Source of the DNA: Manihot esculenta
Taxonomy: Eukaryota; Streptophyta; Magnoliopsida; Malpighiales; Euphorbiaceae
Length of the DNA: 64,000 nucleotides
NCBI RefSeq assembly: GCF_001659605.2
Contig: NC_035170.2
Coordinates: 24,482,190-24,546,189 of the forward strand
Direction of reading: 5' to 3'
In this document: piece after piece, positions 35,625 to 47,604 of the stretch
Position numbering within the stretch: position 1 is the stretch's first letter
Layout: the number at the start of each line of letters is the position of its first letter
Position numbers and translations under genes: made by a program
Notes under the pieces: model-generated
The model's input: the letters and a program-made list of their open reading frames with translations, nothing else
The model's database searches: none
Told to the model about the DNA's origin: nothing

Positions 35625-36275
35625 TAACCTAAGAGACCACAGTTTCAAGTTGATTTGCAGGAAGACCCAACACAGCGTCTAAAAGAATGCATGCCAAACC
35701 AATAGCCATGCCTCAGAAAGCAAGAGAACAGATAAAAGGTTTACAGTTCTTCATGATCCAAATCAGATATACCAACACAATATCAAAGTTTCAAATTGAA
35801 TTGTCCCAGGACCCAACAAAGCATTTGAAGTTGTGTGTGCCTTAGCACTATCCATGCCTATAAAAAGCCAGAATTAGAAAACAAATTGAGATTCACAGCT
35901 CATCCTTGATGCAGATCAAATATACCAATATCGGGCAAGAAAAATATAGCATCCCAATAGCCCAATCTGTTTTTCACATACCCTGACCAATAGTTTCAAG
36001 CAATGATCCACTACCACCACTCTGAACAGGAGTTGGAGGAGCATCTTGGTTAACTGCATCAAAACATGAAACCAACATCAAACAAACTGTTTCTAAACAA
36101 GATAGTTGTCCTGAATCAGAGAAAATCAGATCAAGATGCAATAAAGAGGCTACATGTTCTAAAATGATAAAATTTCTGCTAAAACCTGAGAGATGAGTTA
36201 AAGAAACAATACCTGGCTGGGATGGTGGGCTGTGACAGGGTGCATGGCAAGCAGCAGCTTGAGAAGTAGGTCTTC
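35625..36275 (-). pseudogene. Exon unit 5 of copy 2
   Basis: E2 36186-36275 (90 nt, open), E3 35982-36053 (72 nt), E4 35807-35857 (51 nt; donor GT changed to GG) and E4b starting at 35711. Confidence 0.65.
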
Positions 36276-36289
36276 CTGCAATAGAAGTT

Positions 36290-37110
36290 TAATATTTGGA
36301 CAATTCATCAGAACTGGTACAAATTTATACACAATATTCCTTATTTCATAAAAGAAAAGAAACCAGGTTTTAAGAAGACATAAACCTAGGTTTTAAGGAG
36401 CCGTATGCACACACAGTTGTCTACACAGCTGTAAACCTACATTTTCTCACACTCCCCCTCAAGCTAGTGAATGGATAAAATCCATTCCAAGCTTGCTGGT
36501 TATTCTCTGTGTTCAGAAATATAGTTGCAAATGCATATTAGGGAAATCATAATTGTTGAATCCCCCGTCGGTGGTGGAAAGGGGTAATGTGCCTTTTATA
36601 TGGGCCATAGGCACTCCTTCCCCATGAGCTAGCTTTTAGAGTGAGTTAGGCCTGACCCAAATTTAAAAAGGTATCAGTCTCTCATCCGATATTGGGTCTC
36701 CCATAAATATGTGTGTTGAATCCCACATCGGTTGTGGAAAGGGATAACGTGCCCCTTATATGGGCCATAGGCACTCCTCCCCTTAAGTTAGCTTTTGGGG
36801 TGAGTTAGGCCTAACCCAAATTTAACAATAATGAATCATAAAGGATTATTAGAACTTAATTAAGAGCATTATTTGCCAGTGATAATTTATTTTTTCATAT
36901 TTAGATTTTTTGTATCCTATTTAAAAACCAAGGGCTTAAGAGAATAGTCAAGCTATTAGTTCCAAAAGCTCTCTTTTGACCCTCCTATTTTCTCATGGTA
37001 TTACAGCCTGAAAGGCCTGAATCTAAGTCCCTAATTCTCCTCTTCCTTTTTGTCCTAATTTTCTGCCCCACACAATGTTCTCATATACAGGTGTGTGTGA
37101 GAGTCTGTAA
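36290..37110. mobile_element. Opposed copia LTR fragments carrying a TRIM insertion
   Basis: The same LTR-derived filler as in the other units, lengthened by the 274-bp element at 36554-36827, which explains the longer spacing between units 4 and 5. Confidence 0.65.
36554..36827 (+). mobile_element. 274-bp TRIM/SMART-type miniature retrotransposon
   Basis: Two direct terminal repeats of about 115 bp (36554-36668 and 36714-36827) start TGTTGAATCCC. The second ends ATTTAACA. Between them are only about 45 bp, beginning GGTATCAG, a partial tRNA-Met primer site. The element is bounded by ATAAT on both sides (36549-36553 and 36828-36832). It inserted into the plus-oriented LTR fragment of this exon unit. 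There is no coding sequence. Confidence 0.85.
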
Positions 37111-37129
37111 CTCCCACAACCTGTCACAT

Positions 37130-37761
37130 AACCTCAGAGACCACAGTTTAATGTTGATTGGCACAAAGACCCAACACAGCATCTAAAACTATGCATGCTA
37201 AACCAGTAGCCATGCCTTAGAAAACAAGAAAAAAGATAAAAGATTAGAAGTTCTTCCATGATCCAAATCAAATATAACAACACAATATCAAAGTTTCATG
37301 TTGAATTGTACCAGGACCTAACACAACATCCGGAGTTGTTTGTGCTGAAGCACTACCCATACCTATAAAAGGCCAGAAAACAAATAAAAGATTCACAGCT
37401 CTTCCTTGATTCAAATCAAATATAACAGTATCAGGCAAAAAACAAGCATCCAGAAAACCTAATTCTCTTTTTCACATACACTGACCAATGGTTCCAAGCA
37501 ATGATCCACCACCACCACTCTGAACAGGAGCTGGAGGAGCAGCTTGGTTAACTGCATCAAAACATCAAAAGCAACATCAGACAAACTATTTCTAAATGAG
37601 ATGCTCCTGAATCAGAGAAAATCATATCAAGATACAATAAAAGGCTACATGTTTCAACATCATAAAAATTCTGCTAAAACCTGAGAGATGACTTATAGAA
37701 ATAGTATCTGGTTGGAGTGGTGGGCTACGACAAGCAGCAGCAGCTTGAGGAGCAGGTCTTT
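37130..37761 (-). pseudogene. Exon unit 4 of copy 2
   Basis: E2 37681-37761 (81 nt), E3 37480-37551 (72 nt), E4 37312-37362 (51 nt, open) and E4b starting at 37215. Donors and acceptors look usable. The last exonic base of E3 is T instead of G. Confidence 0.65.
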
Positions 37762-37779
37762 CTGCAATAGAAGTTGAGC

Positions 37780-38340
37780 AATAACTATCATTATTTGGCG
37801 CAGAAATCTTATGAGCAATTCATCAAAATTGTTACAAATTTATACACAATACTTCTCATTATATAACAGAAAAGAAACCAGAGTTTAAGAAGAAATAAAC
37901 CTAAGTTTTAAGTAGGATTATATATACACAGTTGTCTATACCATTGAAAACCTATATTTTCCCGCACTCTCCCTCAAGAGGTGGATGGATGAAAACCATT
38001 CCAAGCTTGCTGGCTATTCTCTGTGTTCAGAAATATTGCTGCACACCCATTTGATTAGGGAAATCATACTGAATTATGAAGGACTATTAGCTCTTAATGA
38101 GGAATATTATTTGCCAGTAATTATATTTTTTTCCTATTTAGGATTTTCTGTATCCCACTTAAATATCTGAGGCTTGAGAGAATAGTCAAGCAATTAATTC
38201 CAAAAGCTCTCCTTACCCTTCTTTTTTCTCATAGTGCTAGAGCATCAAAGGCCTGAATCTAAGCGCTAGTGCTCTCCTGTTGTGAATTTTCTGCGCCACA
38301 CATCATTCTCATATACAGGTGTGTGTGAGAGTTTGTTAGC
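37780..38340. mobile_element. Opposed copia LTR fragments
   Basis: Same filler as between the other units (polypurine side near 37965, plus LTR ending near 38235). Confidence 0.58.
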
Positions 38341-38359
38341 CTCACCACCAGCCACATAA

Positions 38360-38990
38360 CCTCAGAGACCAAAGTTTCATGTTGATTTATATAAAGATCA
38401 ACACAGCATCTAAAGCTGTGTGTGCCTAACTATTAGCCATGCTTAGAAAGTGAGAAAACAGATAAAAGATTGAGAGTTCTTCCTCGATCCAAATCAAATA
38501 TTTCAACACAACATCAAAGTTTCATGTTGAATTGTACCAGGACCCAACACAGCATCTATACTTGTATGTGCTGAAGCACTACCCATGACTGTAGAAAGCC
38601 CCAAACCATATAATAGGTTCAGAAATCTTGATCCAAATCAAATATACAATATCGGGCAAAAAAATATAAGGCATCCCAAACACCCAATCTGTTTTTCACA
38701 TACCCTTACCTATGGTTCCAAGTAATGATCCACCACCACTGCTACTCTGAACAGGATCTGGAGGAACAGCTTGGTTAACTGCATGAAAACATGAACATCA
38801 TATAAATTGTTGCCAAACAAGATGCTTATCCTTAATCACAAATCATATCAAAATACAGTAAAAAGGCTACAGGTTTTTAAATCATGACATCTGCCAAAAC
38901 CTGAGGGATGATTTAAAGAAAATGTATCCGGTCGGGACGGTGGGCTGCATGCTGGTAAATGGCGAGCAGCAGCTAGAGGAAAAGGTCTTC
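38360..38990 (-). pseudogene. Exon unit 3 of copy 2
   Basis: E2 38901-38990 (90 nt), E3 38704-38778 (75 nt; ends GGGSLLGTIGK), E4 38538-38588 (51 nt; VMGSASAHTSIDAVLGPG) and E4b starting at about 38441. E2 to E4 are open with intact GT-AG. Confidence 0.67.
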
Positions 38991-39019
38991 CTGCAGTAGA
39001 AGTTGAGCAATAACTATTG

Positions 39020-39590
39020 ATATTAGGAGCAGAAAAATTATGCACAACACATCGGAACTATTACAACTTTATACATAATATTCCTTATTCTACAACAGAG
39101 AAGAGCACAGGATTTAAAGAGACATAAACCCAGGCTTGAGGGAGGGGCTCTACACACAGTTGTCCCCACAGCTGTACAACTACATTTTCCCACACTCCCC
39201 CTCAAGCTGGCGAATGGATACAATCCATTCCGAGCTTGCTGGTTAATCTCCTTGTTAAGAAAGATTGCTGCAAATATGCAATAGATTATGAAAATCATAC
39301 CAAATTATTAAAAATTACACTTAATTAGGAATAGCATTTGCCAGTCATTATATATTTTTTCTACTTAGTATGTTATGTATCCTATTTAAATAACCAAGCT
39401 TGAGAGAATAGTCAAGCAATTAATTCCAAAAGTTCTCTTTTTAATTCTTACCTTTCTATTTTCTCATGGTATTCTAGCCTCAAAGGCCTAGGCCTAAATC
39501 CCTACTTCTCTTCTTTTATACCCTACTTTTCTGTCATACACATTGTTCTGATATAGAGGTGTGTGTGCGAGTCCATTACTCTCACCACCT
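39020..39590. mobile_element. Opposed copia LTR fragments
   Basis: Same filler, with a well-kept CACTCCCCCTCAAGCTGG near 39193 (complement of a polypurine tract) and a plus LTR ending near 39470. Confidence 0.6.
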
Positions 39591-40219
39591 ATCCCATTAC
39601 CTCAAAGACCACAATTTCATGTTGATTTATACGAAGTTCCATATTCATCTTGTTGATTTATTTACTGATTCTAATGATATGATTTCATTTGATTACGGAT
39701 TCTAGGCATAAATTAGGATTCTTAGTTATCTTTGTAATTATTTTTTAATTATTTGCTTCCTGTTTATTGTAATTTTTTGTATATAAATAGTCGTATAAAT
39801 CACTTATAAATATCAAGAATGAAATACAAGAATACTCTAAAATTCTTCATGGTATCAAGACTTTTTCTTGATTTTAGAGTTTAAATTCAATTTTTCTTCT
39901 TTATGGTTTCAAAACCCTAGATCTACCTTTTTGGTACTACCCTATCTAGAATCCTTTCCACCTCTCACCGCTTGTCGAACCATCGTTAGCCCAACTGCCC
40001 AGCTCCGATGTCGGAAAGTCCCACATGCTCTCCCTTCCCGACGTGTGAGACATCATTCGACGCTGCTTCGCTGCTCCGATCACTCCGGCAACGATTCCAA
40101 CCATCTTTCCGCTTTTTCGTGCCGCTACCTCGTCTTTTGATGATTCAGTTAGACTCTCTTGTGTGTACAACCTTGGTATCTCCTATTCTTTCACGATTCA
40201 TTTGTTTTTACCATAGCAA

Positions 40220-40860
40220 AAGGTAAAAGGATTTCGATTCCTATCTGATAATCCTTCCTTACAAATTAGTCCCGTAAAACTTGATGGAACCAATTATCTT
40301 GCTTGGTCAAAGTCCTGTTTGTTGTTTATCAAAGCTAAAGGATTGCAAGGCTATGTTACTGATAATAAGAAGCAACCGGATGAAAGTGATCCAAATTTTC
40401 CTCAATGGAACTCAGATAATTGTCTTGTTATAACATGGTTAAAGTCTATGCATCCTCGTATCTCTAAGTCCTATTTGTTAATCGATACTGCAAAAATATG
40501 GAATGCTTTGTCCTTAACTTATTCCAAATTTGGGAATGGAGATGCAATCAAATTTCAAAAAATGATTGAAAAGGAACAGGTCTATGATTTTCTTTGCAGG
40601 GTTGAATAACGAATATGATCCAATTCGGGTCCAAGCGTTGGAGAAAAATCATTTTCCTTCTCTAGAAGAGGCCCGTGCCCATGTTCAACAAGAAGAAAAT
40701 TGCCGACATGTTATACTCTATACTGCATCACTTGAAAAGGCTGGATTGACTATTAGTTTGAGCACACCGCAGCTTCCTCTTTCTCTAAGGAGACTTGTTG
40801 GAAGTTACATGGTCGTCCCATTAGAGGCTGTGAAGGAAAACAACGAGTACCTCTAGAGCT
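40220..40860 (+). pseudogene. Copia gag remnant
   Basis: Two frames carry the gag region. 40319-40609 holds NFPQWNSDNCLVITWLKS followed by IWNALSLTYSKF. 40566-40856 continues with NNEYDPIRVQALEK. The middle of gag is deleted and the frame shifts at about 40600. Confidence 0.75.
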
Positions 40861-41017
40861 CAAGCTAATTTAGCAGAAACCGTAAATGAGTCCTTTAAGG
40901 AGACAACAATTGCTGGGTTTCTTTCCCCTAATGAAATTCAGAGTCTCAAGTGTCTACTGTCTCATATTGACACCTCTTCCTCCTCTGGTGCCACATCTAA
41001 CTTTGTAAAATCAATTA

Positions 41018-42400
41018 ATGCTTCCTCTCTCCTCTCTTGATACTGTTCCATGGATTATTGATTCTGATGCGAATAGACACATGGCAGGCTCTTCTAAAGA
41101 CTTTCTTAATTATTTTCTTTCTCTAACTAAAGACAGTGTCAAAATTGCTGATAGCACTTTTACTCCCATATCCGGAACAAGTTTTTATTTGTGCATCCAA
41201 TATTAAATTATCATTTGTCCTTCATGTTCTCCGTTTTCTTGTCAACCTTTTAGTTGTCAGTACTATCACTAATGTTCTTAACTGTAAAATTGAGTTCTTT
41301 CTTGATCATTGTGTTATTCAGAATCTTCTCACAAGGAGGATTGGCAATGGTAGACTGCATGATGACTTATACATGTTGGAAGGTGATCCAAGTTATACAT
41401 GTTGGAAGGTGATCCAAGTTCCCGATATCTCAAGCCTGTTTTGGAGAAAATAAAGATGTCAATCAGGAAATACTACAGTGGCACAGACAGTTTTAAGGCA
41501 TCTATCATTTTTTGTTTTAAAAAAATTTTATCCTAATTTGTTTGCTAGAACTCAGTTTGATTCTTTATTTTGTGATGCTTGTGAGTATGCTAAGCACACT
41601 AAAACCTCATATCCTTTGAGTCATAATAAAAGCCAAATTTCTTTTGTAACTATTCATTCTAATATTTGGAGACCTACTCAAACTGTCTTTTTATCTGGTA
41701 ATCGATAGTTTGTCACTTTTATTGATTGTTGTGCTCGAATGATTTGGCTCTATTTGATTAAAGCTAAAAGTGATATCTTTTCTTGTTTTCAATCCTTTCA
41801 CAAGATGATTTGTACTCAATTTGATACTAAGACGAAAATTTTGAAAACTGACAATGGGAGAGAATATATGGATAGTAGGTTTTCTGCTTATTTGGAGACC
41901 AATAGGATAGTATACCAGATAAGTTGTCCTTATACTAGTGCACAAAATGACATTACTGAAAGGAAAAACAGGCATCTATTGGAGGTAACTCAATCTCTTA
42001 TGTTCACCATGAACCTACCCAAAGCATATTAGAGAGATGCAGTCCTTTTATCTCCTTTTATCTGCTTATTTTATCAATAGAATGCCCCTCAAAGCCCTTG
42101 ATTTTATGAGTCCTTTAGAGATTCTACAAAGAAGAAATTCATACGTTGTTCCACAAAAAATATTTAGGTGTGATTGCTTTGTCCATGCTAGGACGGTGGG
42201 AAAATTGAACCCCGAGGCCCTTAAACGTGTGTTTGTTGGGTATTCTCTGACACAGAAGGGATACGGATGTTTCCATCCTCCATCTAGGAAATACTTTGTC
42301 AGTATGGATATTACCTTCCAAGAAACTGAATCCTACTTCAGTATCACAAATTCACCAACTCACCTCTTCAGAGGAAGAATAATGAGCAAGAAGAGGTGAC
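41018..42400 (+). pseudogene. Copia protease and integrase remnants
   Basis: A protease-site-like PWIIDSDANRHMAG lies at about 41050 (the usual DSGA reads DSDA). A decayed pre-integrase zinc region follows. An integrase core piece with TDNGREY and AQNDITERKNRHLLE lies at 41739-42032, then a C-terminal piece at 42037-42399. Several stops and frameshifts separate them. Confidence 0.72.
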
Positions 42401-42719
42401 CCCGAATTCTGTGATTCTGAATGATACGGTTCAGCGAGAGAGTTCTAGTAGACAGGTGGAGATGTTCAATCAGGAAGAGAATTGGACATTTAGACAAACC
42501 AAATTTGAAGAGGTATTCAAGAAGAAACAAGACAGAAGAAGCCTTGCAGTCTACTCAGGGTCAATAATCTTTTTCTCGTGAGTTATCCATAACTCTTAAA
42601 TGCTCCAACAATTTAAGTAAACACATTGCACAAAGAAAAGGTGTCAGATCTTATACTAAACATCTTATTTCTAATTTTGTTTCTTATGAGCAGAATTTTC
42701 CATTGAAAGTAATCACAAG

Positions 42720-43428
42720 ATGCAAGCAGGAACGGGTGAGTCCATAGATATTGAAAAATATCATAGATTGGTAGGGAGATTGATTTATCTCTCACACACT
42801 CGACCGGATATAGCCTATTATGTTAGCTTAGTCAGTCAATTCATGTATAACTCTCGTGAGACTCATATGCAGGTTGTCCTTTACATCTTGAGATACCTTA
42901 AATCTGCGCCAGGGAAAGGGCTTCTTTACTCCAAATATGATCATCTCCGAATTGAAGTTTTTACATATGCCGGTTAAGCAGGATCTTTCGATGACAGGAG
43001 ATTTACCTCTGACTACTGCACAGTTGTGGGAGGGAACCTTATTACCTGGAGGAGCAAAAAACAAAGTGTTGTTGCTCGATCAAGTGCTGAAACAGAATAG
43101 AGAGCAATGGCTCAAGGTGTGTGAACTTTTATGATTGCAGAAGTTATTGAAGGAGATGAGGTTGCCCGAGAGAGACAAGATAACTTTGTATTATAACAAT
43201 AAAGCTGTCATCAGTATAGCACAAAATCCAGTTCAATATGACCGAACGAAGCACATAGAAATTGATCGGTACTTCATTAAAGAAAAATTAATAGACGGCA
43301 TTTTGAGCTTAATTCATGCGACTTCTACTCAGCAACTTGCAGATGTGTTCACTAAAGGGTTCAACAGTAGAATCTACTATAATCTGTTTTGCAAGTTGGG
43401 CATCTGCGACATCTATATACTAACTTGA
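42720..43428 (+). pseudogene. Copia RT end and RNase H remnants
   Basis: 42720-42977 covers the end of the RT region (YHRLVGRLIYLSHTRPDIAY). 43135-43428 holds the RNase H end (DRTKHIEIDRYFIKEKL and QLADVFTKGFN). The catalytic part of RT upstream is absent. Confidence 0.75.
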
Positions 43429-44264
43429 GAGAGAGTGTTGACTTATTGCTGATTCTAATGATATGATTTGATTTGATTACGGATTCTAAATATAAACTAA
43501 GATCATTAATTATCTTAGTAATTATTATTTATTATTTGCTTCCTGTTTAATTATAATTCTTTGTATATAAATAGTCATGTAAATCACTTATAAAGATCAA
43601 GAGTAAACTACAAGAATACTCTAATATTCTCCAAAATTCTTCACATCTAAAATTGTGTGCGCCAAACCATTACACATGCCTTAGAAAGCCAAACAACAGA
43701 TAAAAATTTCAGAGTTCTTCCATGATCTAAATCAAATATACCAACACAACATCAAAGTTTCATGTTGAATTATACCAAGACCCAACACAGCATCTGGAGT
43801 TCTCCGTGCCGAAGCACTACCCATGCCTGTAAAAAGCCAGATAACAATTAAAAGATTCACAACTCTTTCTTGATCCAAATCAAATATACCAGTATTAGGC
43901 AAGAAACATGTAGCATGCTAGATCCCAAACACCAATTCCTTTTTCCCATTCCCTGACCTATGGTTCCAAGTAATGATTCACCACCAGCACTCTGAACTGG
44001 AGCTGGAGGAGCAGCTTGGTTAACTGCATCAAAATATGAAATCAACATCAAACAAATTGCTGCTAAACAAGATGCTTATCTTGAATCAGAGAAAATCATA
44101 TCAAAATAAAGTAAAAGGCTACATGTTTAAAATCATAAAAGTTCTGTTTTAACCTGAGAGATGATTTGAAAAAACAGTGTCTGGTTGGGGAGCTGGGCTG
44201 CGACATGGTGTATGGCGAGCAGCAGCTTGACGAGCAAGTCTTTCTGCAATAGAAGTTGAGCAAA

Positions 44265-44825
44265 AACTATCATTATCTGCAGCAGAAATCTAATGTACAA
44301 TTCATCAGGACTAATACCAATTTAGACACAATATTCCTTATTCTACAACAGAAAAGAACCCGATTTTTTAAGAAGACATAAAACAAGGTTTTGAGGAGGG
44401 GTTTTGTACATACAGTTGTCTACACAGCTGTAAACCTACATTTCTCACTCCCCTTCAATTTGGTGAGTAGATAAATCCCATTCCAAGCTTGCTGGTATTC
44501 TCTATGTTCAGAAATATTGCTGTAAATGCTTTAGGTTAGGAAAATCATAATAAATTATGATGAATTATTAGTAATTAATTACGAATATTATTTGCCAATC
44601 ATTATGTACTTTTTCCTGTTTAGGATTTTTTGTATCCTAGTTAAATGTCCAAGGCTTGAGAGAATAGTCAAGCAATTAATTCCAAAAGCGCTACTCTAAC
44701 CCTTTTATTTTCTCATGGAATTAGAGCCTCAAAGGCCTAAATCTAAACCCTATTTCTCTTCTTTCCTGCCCTAATTTTCTCATGGCATCACACATCATTC
44801 TCATCTACAGGTTTGTGTGAGAGTC
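44265..44825. mobile_element. Opposed copia LTR fragments
   Basis: Same filler as between the other units. The plus LTR ends near 44715 with TTTTCTCATGGAATTAGAGCC, a decayed primer site. Confidence 0.58.
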
Positions 44826-44839
44826 TGTTAGTCTCACCG

Positions 44840-45483
44840 CCTGTTCCATAACCTCGGAGACCACAGTTACATGTTGATTTGTAAGAAGACCCAACAAAGC
44901 ATCAAAAACTATGTATGAAACCATTAGTTATGCCTTAGACAGCGAAAAAACAGATAAAAGATTCAGAGATCTTCCATTATCCAAAGCATATATTCCAACA
45001 AAATTTCAAAGTTTCGTGTTCAATTGTACCAGGACCCAATACAGCATCTGGAATTGTGTATGCTGAAGCACTACCCACACCTGTAGAAGGCCAGAAAACG
45101 GATAAAAGGTTCAGAGTTCTTTCTCGATCCAAATCAAATATACCAATATCAGGCAAGGAACATATATCATCCCAAACATGCAATCTCTTTTCCACATACC
45201 CTGCCGTATGGTTCCAGGCACTGATCCACCACCACCACCACTCTGAACAGGGGCTCGAGGAGCAGCTTGGTTAACTGCATGAAAACAACATCAAAAAAAC
45301 TGATGTTAAATGAGATACTTATCCTGAATCAGAAGAAAAATGTCAAAGTACAATAAAAGGCTACATTTTGGAATCTTAAAATTCTGCTGAAACCTGCAAG
45401 ATGTTTAAAAGGAATAGTATCTGGCTGGGGTGTTGGGCTACATGCTGGTGCAGAGCGAGCAGCAGCCTGTGGAACAGGTCTTC
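44840..45483 (-). pseudogene. Exon unit 1 of copy 2
   Basis: E2 45394-45483 (90 nt; RPVPQAAARSAPACSPTPQP), E3 45200-45274 (75 nt; GGGGGSVPGTIRQ), E4 45030-45080 (51 nt; GVGSASAYTIPDAVLGPG) and E4b starting at 44933. E2, E3 and E4 are open with GT-AG. E4b has lost frame, with an early in-frame TGA. Confidence 0.68.
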
Positions 45484-45599
45484 CTGCATAGAAGTTGAGC
45501 AACATACAATGTGAAGGATAAAAAAACACACTGCAATTAAAATAGTGCATAGTTTCTGGACAGCAACAGATTGGTAAATAGTTTCAGGACATGAAGAGC

Positions 45600-46910
45600 A
45601 TTCTTAAGTGTAAGCCAATCATTTAAAGGAATCATCTCCTTGACCAGCCAGATTCGCAACTGAACCATCAGCTATAGTTATTTTCTACCGCAAGGATAAT
45701 GGGTGTATGAAATAAATTTGTATGAGTGAGTCATGTGATCTATAGCTCCTGAGTCAATGGCTAGTAATATGAGGGGATTTTATCCCAAGTATTAGAAATA
45801 TGAGAAGACCGAAAATAAATACTTATACCACCAAAGTACCAGTACAGTAGGCAGCTTTTGTAATGTTTCTAACAGACCTTTTAACTTCTTAGTCTCTACA
45901 TTATTGAGATCAACATGTGGAGGATCCTCATTCCTAGAATGTGTGTTTCCCACATGGACCTGTCTCTGTCCCTTTGACCTTCCACCCTGCTTTGAGCATG
46001 TTTTAGTCATGGACTGAGGTTTGCCATGAAGCTTCCAGCACTTCTCTTTAGTATGCCTAGGCTTTTTGCACCATGTGCACCACAAGGAATCCTTGTTAAA
46101 TGGCTTTGACAGGTCTGTTTGCCCACTGCTCTTACTAACACGCTGCTCAAAGCTATAATTCTTCATAGCAGCATTAACTTCCCTTCTTACTTCCTCTGCA
46201 AGAACAATTGCAATTACCTCATTCAAAGATGGCAATTCTTCTTTTCCAAGCACTTCTACTCTTATTGCATCAAACTTGATGTTCAATCTTGCAAGAAAGT
46301 CATAAATCCGATCTTTTTCAATATACCTTTCAAGAATAGCAGCATCTTCACTACATTTCGTCTGGATCCATTCATAATAATCCATCTCCTGCCATAAACT
46401 CTTCAAGTAATTGGAGTACTCTGTCACCGATTGACTTCCTTGTTTGGTGGCTGAGATTTTGGTCTTAATCTCATAAATTTGTGCAGCAGTATGAACTTTT
46501 GAATAGGTCTGTTTAATAGCCTCCCATATTTCCTTCGCTGTGCTAAGGAACATGTAGGCATCACTGATTTCTGGTAACATAGAGTTCCATAACCAGGACA
46601 TCACTATAGAGTCTTGTGCAGCCCAAGGACCAAATTTAGGATACTTTGGATCTAGACCAGTACCGAGCAAGTGACTTAGTTTCCCTCTTTCTTTCAGAAA
46701 GGTAAGAACCAATCGAGACCACATCTGATAATTTTTCCCATCCAACCTATATGCTGCCTGAATATTCTGCAATTCTCCCATTGAAACAGAATTGTTGTTG
46801 GTCAGAGGCACTGCAGATATGTTACTGGTTTCTGTGACTTTTGACATGGCTGTTTCATGGAAAGAAGATGCTTTTTTTTTGGCCGAGAGACAAAATATTG
46901 TAAGGTTCAC
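45600..46910 (-). mobile_element. Truncated copia element in the first intron of copy 2
   Basis: Gag (46910-45792) is followed on the minus strand by a protease-site stretch near 45760-45620 (ATTGACTCAGGAGC, encoding I-D-S-G-A, then a GATCACATGAC block). No RT or integrase. It sits at the same intron position as 26400-27780 of copy 1, but the LTR remnant is lost here. Confidence 0.75.
45792..46910 (-). pseudogene. Copia gag, nearly full length
   Basis: 372-residue frame. It holds the copia gag regions YRLDGKNYQMWSRLVLTFLK, TAKEIWEAIKQTYSK and SVTEYSNYLKSLWQEMD, and a CCHC knuckle (CTWCKKPRHTKEKC). It is the better-preserved partner of 26598-27485. The C-terminus runs into unrelated sequence. 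The frame is open, but no other pol gene is attached. Confidence 0.85.
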
Positions 46911-47604
46911 AGACTCTGTTTTGTAACAGAAAATACAAAGATCAACAGGCTCTATTTGGTGAAGAAAAACAGAGGTTCACAAATTCTGTTCTGTAAAATA
47001 AAAAAGAAAGAGAGATCAATAAGCAATGGATCAAGTCTCCGGTATCATCTAGATTCCAGCACAAGTTACAAAAATTGATCCATAAGAAGTTCTACAAAAC
47101 ATGCAAATAGATATAAAAAAAAAAAAGAAGCAGCTCATGATGACCCAAAAATTTAAATACTGAACAGAATCCACAGAACTAACAGATGCAAAGAACAGGA
47201 GACAGAGAAACCCAAATCCATAAGCCCATTCATATTAAGCAAACATGAATATCAAAATCAAGAGCACGAAAAAATTTAAAATCTATTTGGTTAAAAAAAT
47301 AAAATAAAAGCAAGGAGGAAAAATTGAGGTCCACAGTTTACTCACATGAACTCAAAACAGAAAACATCAGAAGCGATTATTTGTAAATAAAAACCGTCTA
47401 CTTATCGAAATAGTTCAGCACATATACTTCCTTCTTCTAATTTTTCTTTTTTTTTAAAAAAAAAGGGGCTGATGATCTCAACATGGGTTCGTTGATTCAG
47501 CTTTCTCGACCTAAATGGAAAGAGAAAAGGAAAACAAAACTTAGAAATCTACAAACCCTTGAAATGAATGTAATGTGAAGTACATATTTCAAAGAAATTC
47601 CTAC

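Larger units (their letters stand above)
39651..43643 (+). mobile_element. Defective Ty1/copia element, 3,993 bp
   Basis: LTRs at 39651-39849 (199 bp) and 43436-43643 (208 bp) both start TGTTGA and end TTCTTCA. Target-site duplication CATCT lies at 39646-39650 and 43644-43648. The primer site TGGTATCAAGA follows the 5' LTR at 39850, and a purine-rich ACTTGAGAGAGAG precedes the 3' LTR. Coding remnants on the + strand, in copia order, are gag, a protease site, integrase, the end of RT and RNase H. They are scattered over three frames with stops, and the central RT with its catalytic motif is missing. Confidence 0.9.
39600..44243 (-). pseudogene. Exon unit 2 of copy 2, interrupted by a copia element
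   Basis: E2 44154-44243 (90 nt, open), E3 43952-44023 (donor GT changed to GA), E4 43776-43826 (51 nt, open) and E4b starting at 43679. E4b is cut at CATCT (43644-43648) by the copia insertion 39651-43643 and resumes below 39650. Confidence 0.67.

Noticed and set aside
36714..36827. Second TGTTGAATCCC repeat read as an independent solo LTR
   Set aside because: Only the outer ends of the pair carry the matching ATAAT duplication, so the two repeats form one element.
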